Below are positions 17,501 through 30,752 of a stretch of 64,000 nucleotides of DNA, piece by piece. Position numbers and translations under genes: made by a program. Under the pieces are notes generated by a model that made no database searches, had not been told where the DNA came from, and saw only the letters and a list, made by a program, of their open reading frames with translations. Location: positions 62,001-126,000 of the forward strand of contig DATBZA010000177.1 of NCBI GenBank assembly GCA_036513415.1, written 5' to 3'. Each line of letters starts with the position of its first letter. The stretch's first letter is position 1. This DNA comes from 40CM-4-68-19 sp036513415. GTDB taxonomy: Bacteria; Myxococcota; Myxococcia; Myxococcales; 40CM-4-68-19.

Positions 17501-18988
17501 CTACGGGGTCAGCACCGTCTCGCCGTACGAGAGATACCGGTCCATCGACTGGGCCGCCTGCCGCCCTTCCTTGATCGCCCAAACCACCAGCGACTGCCCG
17601 CGGGCCATGTCGCCGGCGGCGAACACTCCGGGCACGCTGGTCATCTTGGTCTGGTCCGTCCAGACATTGCCGCGCTCGTCGAGCTTCACGCCCAGCTGCG
17701 TGAGCATGGGCTTCTCGGGCCCGACGAACCCCATCGCCAGCAGTACCAGGTCGGCGGGGATCACCTTCTCCGTCCCGGGGATCTCCCGAGGACCGAAGCG
17801 GCCGTCCGGGCCCTTCACCCACTCCACCTGGACGTAGAGGAGCTCACGGACGTGGCGATCCTTGTCGCCGAGGAAACGCTTGGTCATCACCCCGTAGATG
17901 CGCGGGTCCTGGCCCCAGAGCGCCTTCGCTTCCTCCTGGCCGTAGTCGAGCTTGTAGGTCTTCGGCCACTGCGGCCAGGGATTGTCGGCGGCGCGCTCGT
18001 CGGGCGGGCGCGGCAGGATCTCGAGCTGCGTGAGGCTGCGGCAGCCGTGCCGGAGGGAGGTGCCCACACAGTCGGTGCCGGTATCGCCTCCGCCGATGAC
18101 GATGACGTGCTGGCCCTTCGCGGAGATGTGCTTGCCGTCCCGAAGCTTCGAATCGAGCAGCGACTGGGTGTTGGCCTGCAGGAAGTCCATGGCGGGGTAG
18201 ATGCCTGCCAGGCTGCGGCCCTCCACCGGCAAATCGCGCGCCAGCGTGGCGCCGCCGCAGAGGAGCACGGCCTCGTGGTCGCGGGCGAGCTGGTCCGCCG
18301 GAATGTCCTTGCCGATCTCCTTGCCGGTGACGAAGCGGATCCCCTCATCCGCCATCAGCTTCACCCGGCGGTCGACCAGCTTCTTGTCGAGCTTCATGTT
18401 GGGGATGCCGTACATGAGCAGGCCGCCGATCCGATCGGCGCGCTCGAACACCGTGACCTCGTGGCCGGCGCGGTTCAACTGCGCCGCCGCCGCGAGGCCT
18501 GCGGGACCCGAGCCGACCACGGCGACGCGCTTCCCGGTGCGCATGGGCGGGGGATCGGCGACCACCCACCCCTCGGCGAACGCACGGTCCGCGATGGCCT
18601 CCTCGATCATCTTGATGTTCACCGCGGGGAGATTGATGGCAACGGTACAGCTTCCCTCGCAAGGCGCCGGGCAGACCCGCCCGGTGAACTCGGGGAAGTT
18701 GTTGGTCCTCATCAGCCGCGTCCAGGCCTCTTTCCACTGCCCCCGCCAGACCAGGTCGTTCCACTCCGGGATCAGGTTGTTCACCGGGCATCCAGACGCC
18801 GTGCCGCCGATGAGCTTGCCTGTGTTGCAGAACGGCACGCCGCAGTCCATGCAGCGCGCACCCTGCTCGCGCAGCGTCTGCTCGGCGCAGCCCAGGTGCA
18901 TCTCTTCCCAGTCCCGGATCCGCTCGAGCGGGGGACGATCGTGGATCGGCTCGCGCGCGTAGTCCAGGAAGCCCGTCGGTTTTCCCAT
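17501..18988 (-). CDS. gltD: Glutamate synthase (NADPH) small subunit
   Basis: 495 residues, complete. The beta subunit of GOGAT oxidises NADPH and passes electrons through its FAD to the alpha subunit. The N-terminal [4Fe-4S] cysteines are present (ARCMDCGVPFCNTGKL, GCPVNNLIPEW, RVCPAPCEGSCTVAIN). They are followed by the FAD fold (VAVVGSGPAGLAAAAQL) and the NADPH fold (VIVIGGGDTGTDCVG), and by the closing FAD contact (VPGVFAAGDMARGQSLVVWA). It lies 3 bp downstream of gltB on the minus strand and is certainly cotranscribed. The pathway is ammonium assimilation with glutamine synthetase, which is not in the window. Confidence 0.97.
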   Translation of the reverse strand: MGKPTGFLDYAREPIHDRPPLERIRDWEEMHLGCAEQTLREQGARCMDCGVPFCNTGKLIGGTASGCPVNNLIPEWNDLVWRGQWKEAWTRLMRTNNFPEFTGRVCPAPCEGSCTVAINLPAVNIKMIEEAIADRAFAEGWVVADPPPMRTGKRVAVVGSGPAGLAAAAQLNRAGHEVTVFERADRIGGLLMYGIPNMKLDKKLVDRRVKLMADEGIRFVTGKEIGKDIPADQLARDHEAVLLCGGATLARDLPVEGRSLAGIYPAMDFLQANTQSLLDSKLRDGKHISAKGQHVIVIGGGDTGTDCVGTSLRHGCRSLTQLEILPRPPDERAADNPWPQWPKTYKLDYGQEEAKALWGQDPRIYGVMTKRFLGDKDRHVRELLYVQVEWVKGPDGRFGPREIPGTEKVIPADLVLLAMGFVGPEKPMLTQLGVKLDERGNVWTDQTKMTSVPGVFAAGDMARGQSLVVWAIKEGRQAAQSMDRYLSYGETVLTP

Positions 18989-18991
18989 CGT

Positions 18992-23599
<4,608 letters not shown>

Positions 23600-23750
23600 G
23601 TGGGTCCCTTTGCTCCGGGGCCTGAGCGCTCCCCAAAACTCAATAGAAGAACGCAGCAGGGTCCTGAACGCAACACCTTTTGCCGCGCTGCGGCAGGCCC
23701 CGCGGGAAGCTCCCCTGGGGAAAGACAATTCTGTCGCTTCCAGGGGCTGC
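23600..23750. promoter_or_regulatory. gltB upstream region
   Basis: About 150 bp between the panE-like gene and gltB, both on the minus strand. It must hold the gltB promoter unless gltBD is cotranscribed with panE. It contains an inverted repeat near the panE end (next entry). I could not fix convincing -35/-10 boxes. A GGC-N11-TTGC stretch on the minus strand only loosely resembles a sigma-54 site and has the wrong spacing. Confidence 0.3.
23712..23746 (-). terminator. Possible terminator hairpin after the panE-like gene
   Basis: CCCCTGG at 23712-23718 pairs with CCAGGGG at 23740-23746, a 7-bp GC stem with a 21-nt loop, starting 5 bp past the stop of the ketopantoate-reductase-like gene. 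No T tract follows, so it may be a weak or Rho-assisted terminator, or a leader structure for gltB. Confidence 0.3.
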
Positions 23751-24752
23751 TCAACCCCGGGCGCGGGACGGCTCGGGATAGGCTCCTGCACTGCGCGCGA
23801 GCTGCCGAACCAGGGCCAGCACCGACTCGCACTGCGGCGTCGGGACCGAGGTGAGGTGCGCCATCTCGACCACGGCGCCGAGCAGGGCGTCGATCTCCAT
23901 CGGGCGCCCCCGCTCGAGATCCACCAGCGTCGAGGGCTTGTGCGCGCCGACCTCGGCGGCGCCTGCGATGCGGGCGTCCACGTCCAGCGGCAGCTTGACG
24001 CCGAGCTTCTCCGCCACCCCTTGCCCTTCCACCATCATCGCCCGCGCCAGCGCACGGGTCTCCGGGTTGGCGATGACCGCGTCGAGTGGCGACCGGGTCA
24101 GCGCGCAGATCATGTTGAAGGAGAGGTTGCCCCAGAGCTTGACCCACAGGTTCTCGCGGATGCGGGGGCGCACCGGGGCGCGGAGCCCGGCCTTGATCAT
24201 CAGCTGCGAGAACGACTGGGCCCGCTCGCTCTTCGACCCGTCCGGCTCGCCGAGGTCGAAGCGGTTGGAGTACGTGTGCTCGATCACGCCGGGCGCCACC
24301 ACGTCGGTGGCGGGGTAGACGATGCAGCCGACCACGCGGCGGGGCGGGAGGAGGTCCCAAAGCTTGCCGCCGGGATCGACGCTCTCCAGGCGCGTGTCTT
24401 CCCAGGACCCGCCCGACTTGTAGAAGTACCACCAGGGAACGCCGTTGATCGCCGGCACCAGGGTCGTCCGCTCCCCGAGGAGGTGCTGGATGGACGGCGC
24501 GGCGGCGGGCAGGGAGTGCGCCTTGACGGCGATGACCACGAAGTCCTGCGGCCCCAGCTCGCGGGCGTCGTCGGTGCAGCGCGGGTGCGTGACCAGCGTC
24601 TGCCCTTCGCTTCGGAGCGTGAGGCCGTTGGCCCGCATCGCCGCGAGGTGCGGCCCGCGGGCGACGCAGCTCACCTCCGCTGCCCCGGCGGCGGAGAGCT
24701 TCGCGGCCAGGTACCCGCCGATCGCGCCGGCGCCGAAGACGCAGACTTTCAT
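23751..24752 (-). CDS. panE: 2-Dehydropantoate 2-reductase family protein
   Basis: 333 residues. The N-terminal Rossmann fold for NADPH is clear (KVCVFGAGAIGGYLAAKLSA), with the VARG motif after strand 2 and the catalytic-region segment VIAVKAHSLPAAAP and PAINGVPWWY. The C-terminal helical domain has the conserved ENLWVKLWGNLSFNMICAL with its Lys, and a late helix rich in family residues (EVGAHKPSTLVDLERGRPME). True PanE reduces ketopantoate for CoA synthesis, but many ApbA-family relatives act on other 2-oxoacids. Its ATG overlaps the stop of the acyl-CoA ligase (ATGA), so the pair is one operon and the substrate may be linked to that ligase. The symbol is therefore by family only. Confidence 0.85.
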   Translation of the reverse strand: MKVCVFGAGAIGGYLAAKLSAAGAAEVSCVARGPHLAAMRANGLTLRSEGQTLVTHPRCTDDARELGPQDFVVIAVKAHSLPAAAPSIQHLLGERTTLVPAINGVPWWYFYKSGGSWEDTRLESVDPGGKLWDLLPPRRVVGCIVYPATDVVAPGVIEHTYSNRFDLGEPDGSKSERAQSFSQLMIKAGLRAPVRPRIRENLWVKLWGNLSFNMICALTRSPLDAVIANPETRALARAMMVEGQGVAEKLGVKLPLDVDARIAGAAEVGAHKPSTLVDLERGRPMEIDALLGAVVEMAHLTSVPTPQCESVLALVRQLARSAGAYPEPSRARG

Positions 24753-26278
24753 GGGTCAAGCCCCAGCTTCGCCGCGAGCCCGATGCGCTGCAGCTTGCCC
24801 GTGGGACCGCGCGGCAGCTCGGTGACGAAGACGATCTTGTGCGGGACCTTGTAATGCGCGAGGTGCTTCTCTGCGTGGTCGCGCAGCTCGCGCTCGGTGG
24901 CCGTCTTGCCCTCCTTGAGCACCACGGCCGCCGCCACCTCCTCGCCCAGCTTCTCGTGCGGCATGCCAAAGGTCAGCGCGAGCTGGACGGCGGGGTGGTC
25001 CATCAGGACGACGTCCACCTCCAGCGGGGACACCTTCTCTCCTCCCCGGTTGATCATCTCCTTCAGGCGGCCGCTGATGCGGAGGTATCCCTCTGCGTCC
25101 AGCGAGCCCTGGTCGCCGGTGCGGAACCAGCCGTTGGTGAAGGCCTTGGCGTCGGCCTCTGGATTGTTCACGTAGCCGCGGGTCACGTTGGGGCCGCGCA
25201 CCACGATCTCGCCGCTTCCCCCTTGCGGCAGGAGCGCTTCCGATTCGTCCATGATCGCGATCTCGGGACCCGCCGCCACGCCCACCGACCCGGGCTTGCG
25301 CGGGCGCGGAGGCAGTGGATTCGAGGCCATCTGGTGCGACGCCTCGGTCATCCCGTACGACTCGATCACGGGCGCCTGGAACGCCTGCTCCAGCTCGGCC
25401 ATCAGGCGCGGCCGCAGCGACGCGGAGGACGAACGGATGAGGCGCAACCGCCTGCGCGAGAGGATCTCGCGGTTGCGGTCCGCGCGCCCGAGGATGGCGC
25501 GGTGCATGGTGGGGACGCCCGTCGTCCAGGAGGGGTGGATCTCTTCGAGCCAGTGGAAGAAGCGGAGCGCGTTGAACCCGGGCGTGACGCACACCTGCCC
25601 TCCGGCGGCCAGCGAGGAGAGCACTCCGGCCACCAGCCCGTGGATATGGAAGAGCGGCATGATCTGCAGGCCGATGTCGGCGGGCGAGAGCGAAAGCGCC
25701 GCGGCGATGTGCCGGGCCGAGGCGGTGAGGTTCGCCTGGGTCAGCGGCACCAGCTTGGGGCGGGCGGTGGTGCCGCTGGTGTGCAGGAGGAGCGCCAGGT
25801 CGCCCGGTTGGCCGGGGCCGGGCGACTGGGGCGGGCCACGCAGCGCCGCCGGCGGTTCCAGCCGGAAGCTTCCCGCGCCCTTGGCTGGCTCGGGGTGCAG
25901 CTCGACCACCGGGATGGACAGCTTCGCCGCCACGGTGCGCGCGGGCGAGCCGGCGCCCGCCTCCAGGATGAGCGCCTTCGGCTGCAGGTCTCCCAGGTAG
26001 AAATCGAATTCGTCCTCCCGATAGCCGGGATTGAGGGGCGCGGTGGCCGCGCCGGCGGCCACGCAGACGAATGCCGTGGCCATCTCGGGACCGTTGCGCA
26101 GGACGATCGCGACGCGATCGCCGCGTCCGATTCCCATCGCGTTCAGGTCGTCGATGGTGCGCGCGGCCAGGTCGCGAAGCGCGCGCCAGGTGAGAGGAGG
26201 CGCTTCGGGCGCGCCGATCGCGTTCGATGCCGCTTCGCCGCGGGAGAGCAGCAGGAAAAAGTTCTCCGAATCCTCCAT
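24749..26278 (-). CDS. AMP-forming acyl-CoA synthetase (oxalate-CoA-ligase-like)
   Basis: 509 residues of the ANL superfamily. The ATP loop LLLHTSGTTARPKLVPLTQ, the ESYGMTEASHQMASNP segment, the GWFRTGDQGSLDAEGYLRI motif, the hinge GRLKEMINRGGEKVSP and the catalytic Lys near the end (ELPRGPTGKLQRIGL) are all present, so the enzyme should be active. The overall style (short, about 510 residues, HIHGLVAGVLSSLAAGGQV) resembles Pcs60/oxalyl-CoA synthetases and medium-chain ligases. It is cotranscribed with the panE-like reductase by a 4-bp overlap. The substrate cannot be read from the sequence. Confidence 0.88.
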   Translation of the reverse strand: MEDSENFFLLLSRGEAASNAIGAPEAPPLTWRALRDLAARTIDDLNAMGIGRGDRVAIVLRNGPEMATAFVCVAAGAATAPLNPGYREDEFDFYLGDLQPKALILEAGAGSPARTVAAKLSIPVVELHPEPAKGAGSFRLEPPAALRGPPQSPGPGQPGDLALLLHTSGTTARPKLVPLTQANLTASARHIAAALSLSPADIGLQIMPLFHIHGLVAGVLSSLAAGGQVCVTPGFNALRFFHWLEEIHPSWTTGVPTMHRAILGRADRNREILSRRRLRLIRSSSASLRPRLMAELEQAFQAPVIESYGMTEASHQMASNPLPPRPRKPGSVGVAAGPEIAIMDESEALLPQGGSGEIVVRGPNVTRGYVNNPEADAKAFTNGWFRTGDQGSLDAEGYLRISGRLKEMINRGGEKVSPLEVDVVLMDHPAVQLALTFGMPHEKLGEEVAAAVVLKEGKTATERELRDHAEKHLAHYKVPHKIVFVTELPRGPTGKLQRIGLAAKLGLDP

Positions 26279-26354
26279 ATCTTGGCGTGTAGCATCTTGA
26301 CGTTCCGCCCGCCATGGAACAGCCTTCGCGCCCTGACTTCAGGAGATGAACCCG

Positions 26355-26819
26355 ATGAAACTCGTCGTCAACGGCTCGATTCGCGAAGTGGATGCGCCCG
26401 GCGACATGCCGCTGCTCTGGGTCCTTCGCGACCTGCTCCACATGACCGGCGTGAAGTACGGCTGCGGCATGGCCCAGTGCGGGGCTTGCACCGTCCACCT
26501 CGACGGCCACGCGGTGCGCTCGTGCGTGACGCCCGTCTCGGCGGTGGCCGGGCGGAAGGTCACCACCATCGAAGGTCTCTCGCCCGACGGCACGCACCCG
26601 GTGCAGCAGGCCTGGGCGGAGATCGACGTCGTCCAGTGCGGCTATTGCCAGTCCGGACAGATCATGTCCGCGGTCGCGCTGCTGGCGGAGAACCCCGCCC
26701 CAAGCGACGCCGACATCGACGTGGCACTGGCCGGAAACATCTGCCGCTGCGGCACCTACCAGCGGATCCGCGAGGCCGTGCACCGCGCCGCGGCGCTCAA
26801 CAAGCGGGTGCAGCGATGA
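26355..26819 (+). CDS. iorA: Molybdenum hydroxylase 2Fe-2S subunit (IorA-like)
   Basis: 154 residues. The plant-type [2Fe-2S] site is GCGMAQCGACTVHLDGHAVRSC. The second cluster is coordinated by VQCGYCQSGQIMSAVALL and GNICRCGTYQRIREAV, typical of the small subunit of xanthine-oxidase-family enzymes. ATG at 26355 is preferred to 26346 because AGGAG then has a proper 9-nt spacing and MKLVVNG is the usual family start. It overlaps the large subunit by ATGA. There is no FAD subunit, which matches the isoquinoline 1-oxidoreductase and aldehyde-dehydrogenase type that passes electrons to a cytochrome. Confidence 0.9.
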   Translation: MKLVVNGSIREVDAPGDMPLLWVLRDLLHMTGVKYGCGMAQCGACTVHLDGHAVRSCVTPVSAVAGRKVTTIEGLSPDGTHPVQQAWAEIDVVQCGYCQSGQIMSAVALLAENPAPSDADIDVALAGNICRCGTYQRIREAVHRAAALNKRVQR

Positions 26820-28957
26820 GCCCGTTGAGCCGGCGCGAGCTGTTGCGCTCCTCGCTGCTCTCCGGCGCGGGGCTGGTGATCGCATTTCACGTTCCCCGCA
26901 AGGCGCGGGCTGCCGGGCCCCCTCCGAAGGCGCCGCCCGACCCCAACGCCTTCGTCCGGGTGGGGCCGGACGGAACCGTCACCGTGCTGCTCTCCCACTC
27001 GGAAATGGGCCAGGGCGTCTGGACCGGGCTGGCGATGATGATCGCCGAGGAGCTGGACTGCGACTGGTCGAAGATCCGCGTCGAGCACGCGCCGGCCGCG
27101 CCGGTCTATGCGCACCCCGCCTTCGGTATGCAGATGACAGGCGGCTCGAGCACCACCTGGTCGGAGTTCGAGCGCTACCGGACGGTGGGAGCGATGGCGC
27201 GAGACATGCTCCTGCGCGCGGCGGCCGCGAAGTGGAGGACCGATCCGAAGAAGCTCAGCACCGCCAACGGATTCGTCACCGACGGCAAGCGGAAGCTTTC
27301 CTACGGCGATCTGGCGCTGGCAGCGCAGGCGCTCCAGCCCCCCAGGACAGTGACGCTCAAGGACAAGAAGGACTGGAAGATCCTGGGCAAGCCGACCCGC
27401 CGGCTCGACTCGCCGGAGAAGATCAACGGCAAGGCGCAGTTCGGCATCGACGTCCAGTTCGAGGGGCTTCGCACTGCCCTGATCGCGCGCGCGCCGGTCT
27501 TCGGGGGCACGGTGAAGTCGTTCGACGCGACGAAGGCCAAGGCGGTGCGCGGGGTCGAGAAGGTCGTGCAGGTGCCCTCGGGCATCGCGGTGATCGCGAC
27601 CAACTACTGGAGCGCGAAGCAGGGACGCGACGCGCTGCAGATCGAGTGGAACGAGGGGTCCGGCGCCTCACTCGACACGGAAAAGATGCTCGCCAGCTAT
27701 CGCGCGCAGGCCAGACAGGCCGGCGGCGCGGTCGCCGCCAAGAAGGGCGATGCCGACGCCGCGCTCGCATCCGCCAAGAAGCGCCTGGAGGCCGAGTACG
27801 ACGTCCCGTATCTCGCCCATGCTCCGATGGAGCCGCTCAACTGCACAGTGCGATTGGAGGGCAACCGCTGCGAGATCTGGACCGGCACCCAGTTCCAGAC
27901 GCTGGAGCAGGCGGTGGCGGCGAAGATCGCGGGCGTCCCGCCGGAGCACGTCTCGATCCAGACGCCGTTCCTGGGCGGCGGGTTCGGCCGCAGAGCGAAC
28001 CCACGCGCTGACTTCGTCAGCGAAGCGGTCCATGTGGCCAAGGCGGCCGGCGTGCCGGTGAAGGTGGTCTGGACGCGCGAGGACGACATCCAGGGCGGGT
28101 TCTACCGGCCGCTGTTCCTCCACCGCATCGAAGTGGGCGTCGACGGCGACGGCCTGCCTTTGGCGTGGAAGCACAGCATCGTGGGCCAGTCGATTCTGGC
28201 CGGCACCCCGTTCGAGAAGCTCATGGTCAAGGACGGCATCGACGAAGCTTCGGTCGAGGGCGTCAAGGACTCGCCCTATCTCGAGCCGGTCGAGGCGAGG
28301 CGCATCACGCTGCACTCGCCGCAGAGCGAGGTGCCGGTCCTCTGGTGGCGCTCGGTGGGGAACACGCACACGGCGTTCGCGATGGAGAGCATGATCGACG
28401 AGCTGGCCTGGTCGGCAGGGCGCGACCCGGTCGAGTTCCGCGCCGGCCTGCTCAAGAACGCTCCCCGCCATCTGCGCGCGCTGCAACTCGCGGCGGAGAA
28501 GGCGGGCTGGGGACAGTCGCCGCCGAAGGGCCGGGCCCGGGGAGTCGCGGTCCACGAATCGTTCGGCAGCATCGTCGCCCAGGTGGCCGAGGTCTCGGTC
28601 GATCCCGACAAGAGCATCCAGGTGCACAAAGTGACCTGCGCGGTGGACTGTGGCACCGCCATCAACCCGCTGGGCATCGAGGCGCAGGTCCAGGGCAGCA
28701 TCGCCTACGGGCTTTCGGCGGTGCTGCACAGCGAGCTGACGCTCAAGGACGGGCGGGTCGAGCAGAGCAATTTCCACGACTACCGGGTGCTGCGGATGCC
28801 CGACATGCCGCAGATCGAGGTGCACGTGATCGAGAGCGACGCCAAAATGGGCGGCATCGGCGAACCGGCCACGGCGCCGATCTCCGCCGCGGTGGCCAAC
28901 GCGGTCTATGCGTTGACCCGGCAGCGGCTGCGCTCCTTGCCGCTGCGCCTCGTCTGA
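26816..28957 (+). CDS. iorB: Molybdopterin-binding oxidoreductase, Tat-exported (IorB-like)
   Basis: 713 residues. A twin-arginine signal opens the protein (SRRELLRSSLLSGAGLVIAF, cleavage after the ARA of PRKARA), so the folded enzyme is exported. The Mo-cofactor barrel segments include HSEMGQGVWTGLAMMIAEEL, the QMTGGSSTTWSEF stretch, LGGGFGRRANPRADF, LWWRSVGNTHTAF and GGIGEPATAPISAAVANAVY with the catalytic Glu. The arrangement with an IorA-like subunit and no flavin subunit suggests hydroxylation of an N-heterocycle or oxidation of an aldehyde, with electrons passed to the dihaem lipoprotein downstream. The actual substrate is unknown. Confidence 0.9.
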   Translation: MSPLSRRELLRSSLLSGAGLVIAFHVPRKARAAGPPPKAPPDPNAFVRVGPDGTVTVLLSHSEMGQGVWTGLAMMIAEELDCDWSKIRVEHAPAAPVYAHPAFGMQMTGGSSTTWSEFERYRTVGAMARDMLLRAAAAKWRTDPKKLSTANGFVTDGKRKLSYGDLALAAQALQPPRTVTLKDKKDWKILGKPTRRLDSPEKINGKAQFGIDVQFEGLRTALIARAPVFGGTVKSFDATKAKAVRGVEKVVQVPSGIAVIATNYWSAKQGRDALQIEWNEGSGASLDTEKMLASYRAQARQAGGAVAAKKGDADAALASAKKRLEAEYDVPYLAHAPMEPLNCTVRLEGNRCEIWTGTQFQTLEQAVAAKIAGVPPEHVSIQTPFLGGGFGRRANPRADFVSEAVHVAKAAGVPVKVVWTREDDIQGGFYRPLFLHRIEVGVDGDGLPLAWKHSIVGQSILAGTPFEKLMVKDGIDEASVEGVKDSPYLEPVEARRITLHSPQSEVPVLWWRSVGNTHTAFAMESMIDELAWSAGRDPVEFRAGLLKNAPRHLRALQLAAEKAGWGQSPPKGRARGVAVHESFGSIVAQVAEVSVDPDKSIQVHKVTCAVDCGTAINPLGIEAQVQGSIAYGLSAVLHSELTLKDGRVEQSNFHDYRVLRMPDMPQIEVHVIESDAKMGGIGEPATAPISAAVANAVYALTRQRLRSLPLRLV

Positions 28958-28970
28958 TGGAGGACTCTCG

Positions 28971-29615
28971 ATGAAGCCCTGGCTCCTCGCCCTGCCCCTC
29001 CTGGCCTGCTCGCACGCAACTCCGCAGCCCGCCGCGGCGGCCCCACCGCCTGCCGCGGCCGCGGCGGCGGCGGCGGCGGCGCCCGGGCCCGGACCGGCCG
29101 CCGGGGAAGCGATCGCGGCCTTCGAGACGGTCCGGACCGTCCTGCAGAGTCCCCGCTGCGTGAACTGCCACCCGGCCGGCGACGTGCCACTGCAGGGCGA
29201 TGACGGACATCTCCACGAGCCGCCGATCACCCGCGGCCCCGAGGGCCGCGGCGTCGCCGGGACCTCCTGCTCCGCCTGCCACGGCAAGCAGAACCTGCCG
29301 GCCAGCTACGGCGCGCACGTGCCCCCGGGCGTGTCCACGGAATGGCGGCTACCGCCCGCCGACCACCGGCTGGTCTTCTGGGGACTCGATTCGAAAGCGC
29401 TCTGCGAGCAGATCAAGGACCCGAAGCGCAACGGCGGAAAATCACTCGCCGAGCTCACGCACCACATGACCGAGGACGCGCTGACGCTGTGGGGCTGGTC
29501 TCCGGGATACGGCCGCAAGCCGGTGGCAATCCCGCACGACCAGTTCGTGCGGGCCTACAAGACCTGGGCAGACGCCGGCATGCCCTGTGCGACGCGAACC
29601 GCGCAGAACCCCTAG
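28971..29615 (+). CDS. Dihaem c-type cytochrome lipoprotein of the Mo hydroxylase
   Basis: 214 residues. A lipoprotein signal ends in a Cys (WLLALPLLACSH), followed by a long Ala/Pro spacer encoded by a GCC/GCG tract. Two haem c sites are visible, CVNCH and CSACH, so it is likely a periplasmic, membrane-anchored dihaem cytochrome. The start is 13 bp after the large-subunit stop, with GGAGG upstream. It is the natural electron acceptor for the flavin-free Mo hydroxylase, carrying electrons to a terminal oxidase; that flow is inferred from order. Conserved Met ligands are not obvious, so bis-His haems are possible. The Ala tract could vary in length between strains. Confidence 0.8.
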   Translation: MKPWLLALPLLACSHATPQPAAAAPPPAAAAAAAAAAPGPGPAAGEAIAAFETVRTVLQSPRCVNCHPAGDVPLQGDDGHLHEPPITRGPEGRGVAGTSCSACHGKQNLPASYGAHVPPGVSTEWRLPPADHRLVFWGLDSKALCEQIKDPKRNGGKSLAELTHHMTEDALTLWGWSPGYGRKPVAIPHDQFVRAYKTWADAGMPCATRTAQNP

Positions 29616-29623
29616 ACACCCAA

Positions 29624-30715
29624 TCAGCTGCTGTCAGCGCCGGGCCGCGCAGATGCGCCCTGTGCCGCCCCGCGCGTGAACTGGTTCATCCACTCGTCGC
29701 CAAAAGCGCGCCGGGCTGCCAGGTCGTTGTGGAACCTGCAGAGCAGGCGGAGATTGTCGACGGTCGAAGCGCCTCCCGAAGCGAGCGGGACCCGGTGGTC
29801 GCACTCCACGCGTAAGGTGGAGCCGCAAACGCCCCCGGATTCCAGCGGCCATTGGCAGCGGCCACCATCGCGGGTCCAGACCTGGCGCTTCACCGCCGCC
29901 GGAATGTGCGATTCCGCCGGGGGATTCTCCTTGCGTGGATTCTCCTTGCGCGGCTTCTGTACCAGGCCCTTCCGCTTCGCGTCGCGCTTCAAGACCAGAT
30001 CCAGACCCGCTTCCAGGATGTCCTCCGCCCTCAAGCTCGGGCGGGAGTGCGAAAGCGCAGCCCGAGCCGCTTGCAGCTTCTCGAGGAACCTCCGGGAGAC
30101 TGTGATGTGGAGCCGTGACAGGTCCGCGGTGAGCGGCTCGGCCGCGTCGCGTCGGGCGGGCTTGGGCACCAAGGAGGCCGCAGTCTCACTCGGTTCAACC
30201 GGTTGAACTGCCGGCGCCGTCCCCACCCCCGGCGCGGCCGCAGGCCCAGGCGCAGGCGACGAGACAGCGCCCGCCGCCGCCGTGGAGGCCGGACGGAGCG
30301 CAGTGACGATGTCGCGATGCGGCGCAGCGCTGGCCGGCTGCAGGGCCGCCGCCACCGCCATGGCCTCCCGCTTCGAGCGCTGGAAGAACTTCGGGAGCAT
30401 CTCGCGCCGGTTCTCGGGCGTGAGCACCCTCGCCAGGTGGACGATGCTGGTGATGCACAGCCGGCCGTCGCGAAGAGGCTCGACGATCTCCGGAAATCTC
30501 TGCACCAGCTCCGCTGCGGTCTTCCGATAGTGCGCGGCGCCCTTCGACAGGCCGAGCTCGCGGTGGAGGAAGTAGAAAAGGCTGGAGTGCCCGAGCTCCA
30601 GCCAGCCCTGCCGCCTGTCGAAATCCGCCAGGGCAACCAGAAACTCCGCCATGGCATCCTGCTCGCGGCGGAGGAGGTCGGCGAGCCGTCCGGCCAGAAC
30701 GCGTGCGTGTGTCAT
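29624..30715 (-). CDS. HNH endonuclease with DUF222/13E12-like N-terminal domain
   Basis: 363 residues. The N-terminal helical domain (about 1-135) is of the type seen in 13E12-repeat proteins (WLELGHSSLFYFLHRELGLS, KGAAHYRKTAAELVQRFPEI). A Pro/Ala-rich linker covers about 140-195, then a charged region, and an HNH nuclease module closes the protein (VWTRDGGRCQW, VECDHRVPLASGGASTVDNL, LLCRFHNDLA). Such genes are multi-copy in many soil bacteria and behave like selfish or defence-related nucleases, with targets unknown. A perfect 16-bp palindrome in the linker-coding part also occurs in the two dispersed repeats of this window. Nuclease fold secure, role open. Confidence 0.85.
   Translation of the reverse strand: MTHARVLAGRLADLLRREQDAMAEFLVALADFDRRQGWLELGHSSLFYFLHRELGLSKGAAHYRKTAAELVQRFPEIVEPLRDGRLCITSIVHLARVLTPENRREMLPKFFQRSKREAMAVAAALQPASAAPHRDIVTALRPASTAAAGAVSSPAPGPAAAPGVGTAPAVQPVEPSETAASLVPKPARRDAAEPLTADLSRLHITVSRRFLEKLQAARAALSHSRPSLRAEDILEAGLDLVLKRDAKRKGLVQKPRKENPRKENPPAESHIPAAVKRQVWTRDGGRCQWPLESGGVCGSTLRVECDHRVPLASGGASTVDNLRLLCRFHNDLAARRAFGDEWMNQFTRGAAQGASARPGADSS
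30193..30208. repeat. 16-bp palindrome GTTCAACCGGTTGAAC inside the HNH gene
   Basis: Perfect palindrome identical to 6172-6187 and one substitution from 62102-62117. Here it lies in the sequence for the flexible linker of the HNH endonuclease and encodes part of VQPVEP. Copy A, read in one frame, encodes the same VQPVEP string. The shared motif links the endonuclease gene to the repeat family. Confidence 0.7.
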
Positions 30716-30752
30716 TCCCCGAGTGTCGCACCCCGGTCTGACACGGCAGGCG

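Noticed and set aside
23640..23700. Sigma-54-like promoter before gltB
   Set aside because: The GG and GC elements are separated by 11 rather than 10 bases, and the flanking consensus bases are weak.
24839..26815. Long upstream extension of the Mo-hydroxylase large-subunit frame
   Set aside because: The upstream part is antisense to the acyl-CoA ligase and the wrong frame of the 2Fe-2S subunit. The Tat signal and the ATGA overlap place the true start at 26816.
29040..29100. GCC/GCG tract as a possible microsatellite or CRISPR-like repeat
   Set aside because: It is an in-frame Ala/Pro linker of the dihaem lipoprotein; there are no spacers or unit structure.
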